The notes under the pieces are model-generated. The model was not told the origin of the DNA. It made no database searches and saw only the letters and a program-made list of their open reading frames with translations. A stretch of DNA of 6,353 nucleotides from Prevotellaceae bacterium (GTDB lineage Bacteria > Bacteroidota > Bacteroidia > Bacteroidales > UBA932), in assembly GCA_031289995.1 (NCBI GenBank), contig JAITOI010000067.1, positions 1 through 6,353 on the forward strand, given 5' to 3'. A program made the position numbers and the translations under genes. Numbering within the stretch: the stretch's first letter is position 1; the number at the start of each line of letters is the position of its first letter. Below are positions 5,996 through 6,353 of the stretch, one piece after another.

Positions 5996-6353
5996 ATGAG
6001 CTGCAAACACCTACACCTCTTGCCCATTCTGGCATTGCTCACCATCTCTCACGCGCGCGCGCACGACACAATTCACGACACGATTGCGGTGCGAAAGCTG
6101 CAGAGTTTTGCCCGCAACGTCAACGCGTTTTCCTACCTCTACGCGCAGGAAAAAGTGTTTGTGCACCTCGACAACACCTGCTACTACATCGGCGAAACGA
6201 TGTGGTTTCAGGCCTACGTGGTGAGCGCGCAAACCTTGCTGCCAGCCAACTTAAGCAAGGTGCTCTACGTGGAGCTGCTCACCGCAAAGGGCGAGCTGCT
6301 GATGTCCAAAAAGCTGAAAATTGAGAACGGACGCGCTCCGGGCGAGTTCGCGA
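5996..6353 (+). CDS. Secreted MG2-domain (macroglobulin-like) protein, N-terminal part
   Basis: This frame opens at ATG 5996 and runs off the window edge, so only 119 residues are visible. A signal peptide is clear: a hydrophobic LLPILALLTI core with likely cleavage at ARA-H (after residue 22). The mature part carries EKVFVHLD (52-59), GETMWFQAYV (66-75), LSKVLYVEL (86-94) and NGRAPGEF (111-118). This pattern is what I know from the N-terminal MG2-like beta-sandwich of large Bacteroidota envelope proteins, often 800 or more residues and sometimes annotated as carboxypeptidase-regulatory or TonB-plug proteins. Their biological role is poorly defined. A short direct repeat, HDTIHDTI, lies just after the signal peptide. 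It is co-oriented with the TPM gene, 130 bases downstream, and has its own predicted promoter. Confidence 0.88.
   Translation, partial: MSCKHLHLLPILALLTISHARAHDTIHDTIAVRKLQSFARNVNAFSYLYAQEKVFVHLDNTCYYIGETMWFQAYVVSAQTLLPANLSKVLYVELLTAKGELLMSKKLKIENGRAPGEFA

Overview
The window looks like chromosomal DNA of a GC-rich member of the Bacteroidota, probably Bacteroidia. The reasons are: upstream -7 motifs of the form TAnnTTTG, sometimes with a -33 TTG about 20 bases away (the Bacteroidota primary sigma pattern); no clear Shine-Dalgarno sequences, with A/T-rich leaders instead; and gene families typical of that phylum (DUF4834, a TPR/PD40/OmpA protein like PorE, an MG2-domain protein, NqrF). The genus cannot be fixed from the sequence. 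I see no phage, IS element, CRISPR array, tRNA or rRNA.

Layout. A plus-strand lipoprotein of unknown function (16-813) meets a small minus-strand membrane protein of the DUF4834 type (806-1042) tail to tail, with an 8-base overlap. A 131-base gap follows, holding a near-perfect 30-base inverted repeat and a degenerate heptamer array. Next, on the minus strand, comes a large periplasmic TPR/PD40/CRD/OmpA protein with the PorE domain order (1174-3501). A 205-base gap with its promoter follows. Then, also on the minus strand, comes nqrF (3707-4948), the NADH-oxidising subunit of the Na+-pumping NADH:quinone reductase. A 143-base divergent region separates nqrF from a plus-strand TPM-domain (YgcG-like) membrane protein (5092-5865). 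The window ends inside a plus-strand secreted MG2-domain protein (5996 to edge).

The genes do not form one obvious pathway. Most are cell-envelope functions: a lipoprotein, a peptidoglycan-binding outer-membrane/periplasmic protein possibly linked to type IX secretion, a respiratory sodium pump subunit, a TPM membrane protein and a secreted macroglobulin-like protein. nqrF stands alone here, without nqrE upstream, and appears to have its own promoter.

The most unusual non-coding signal is a leader element with an exact 11-base core, ATTTGAAATCT. It lies just upstream of three start codons (DUF4834, nqrF, TPM). Two copies form an inverted pair in the divergent region, each just downstream of an identical TACCTTTG motif. 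I found no clearly new multi-gene system.
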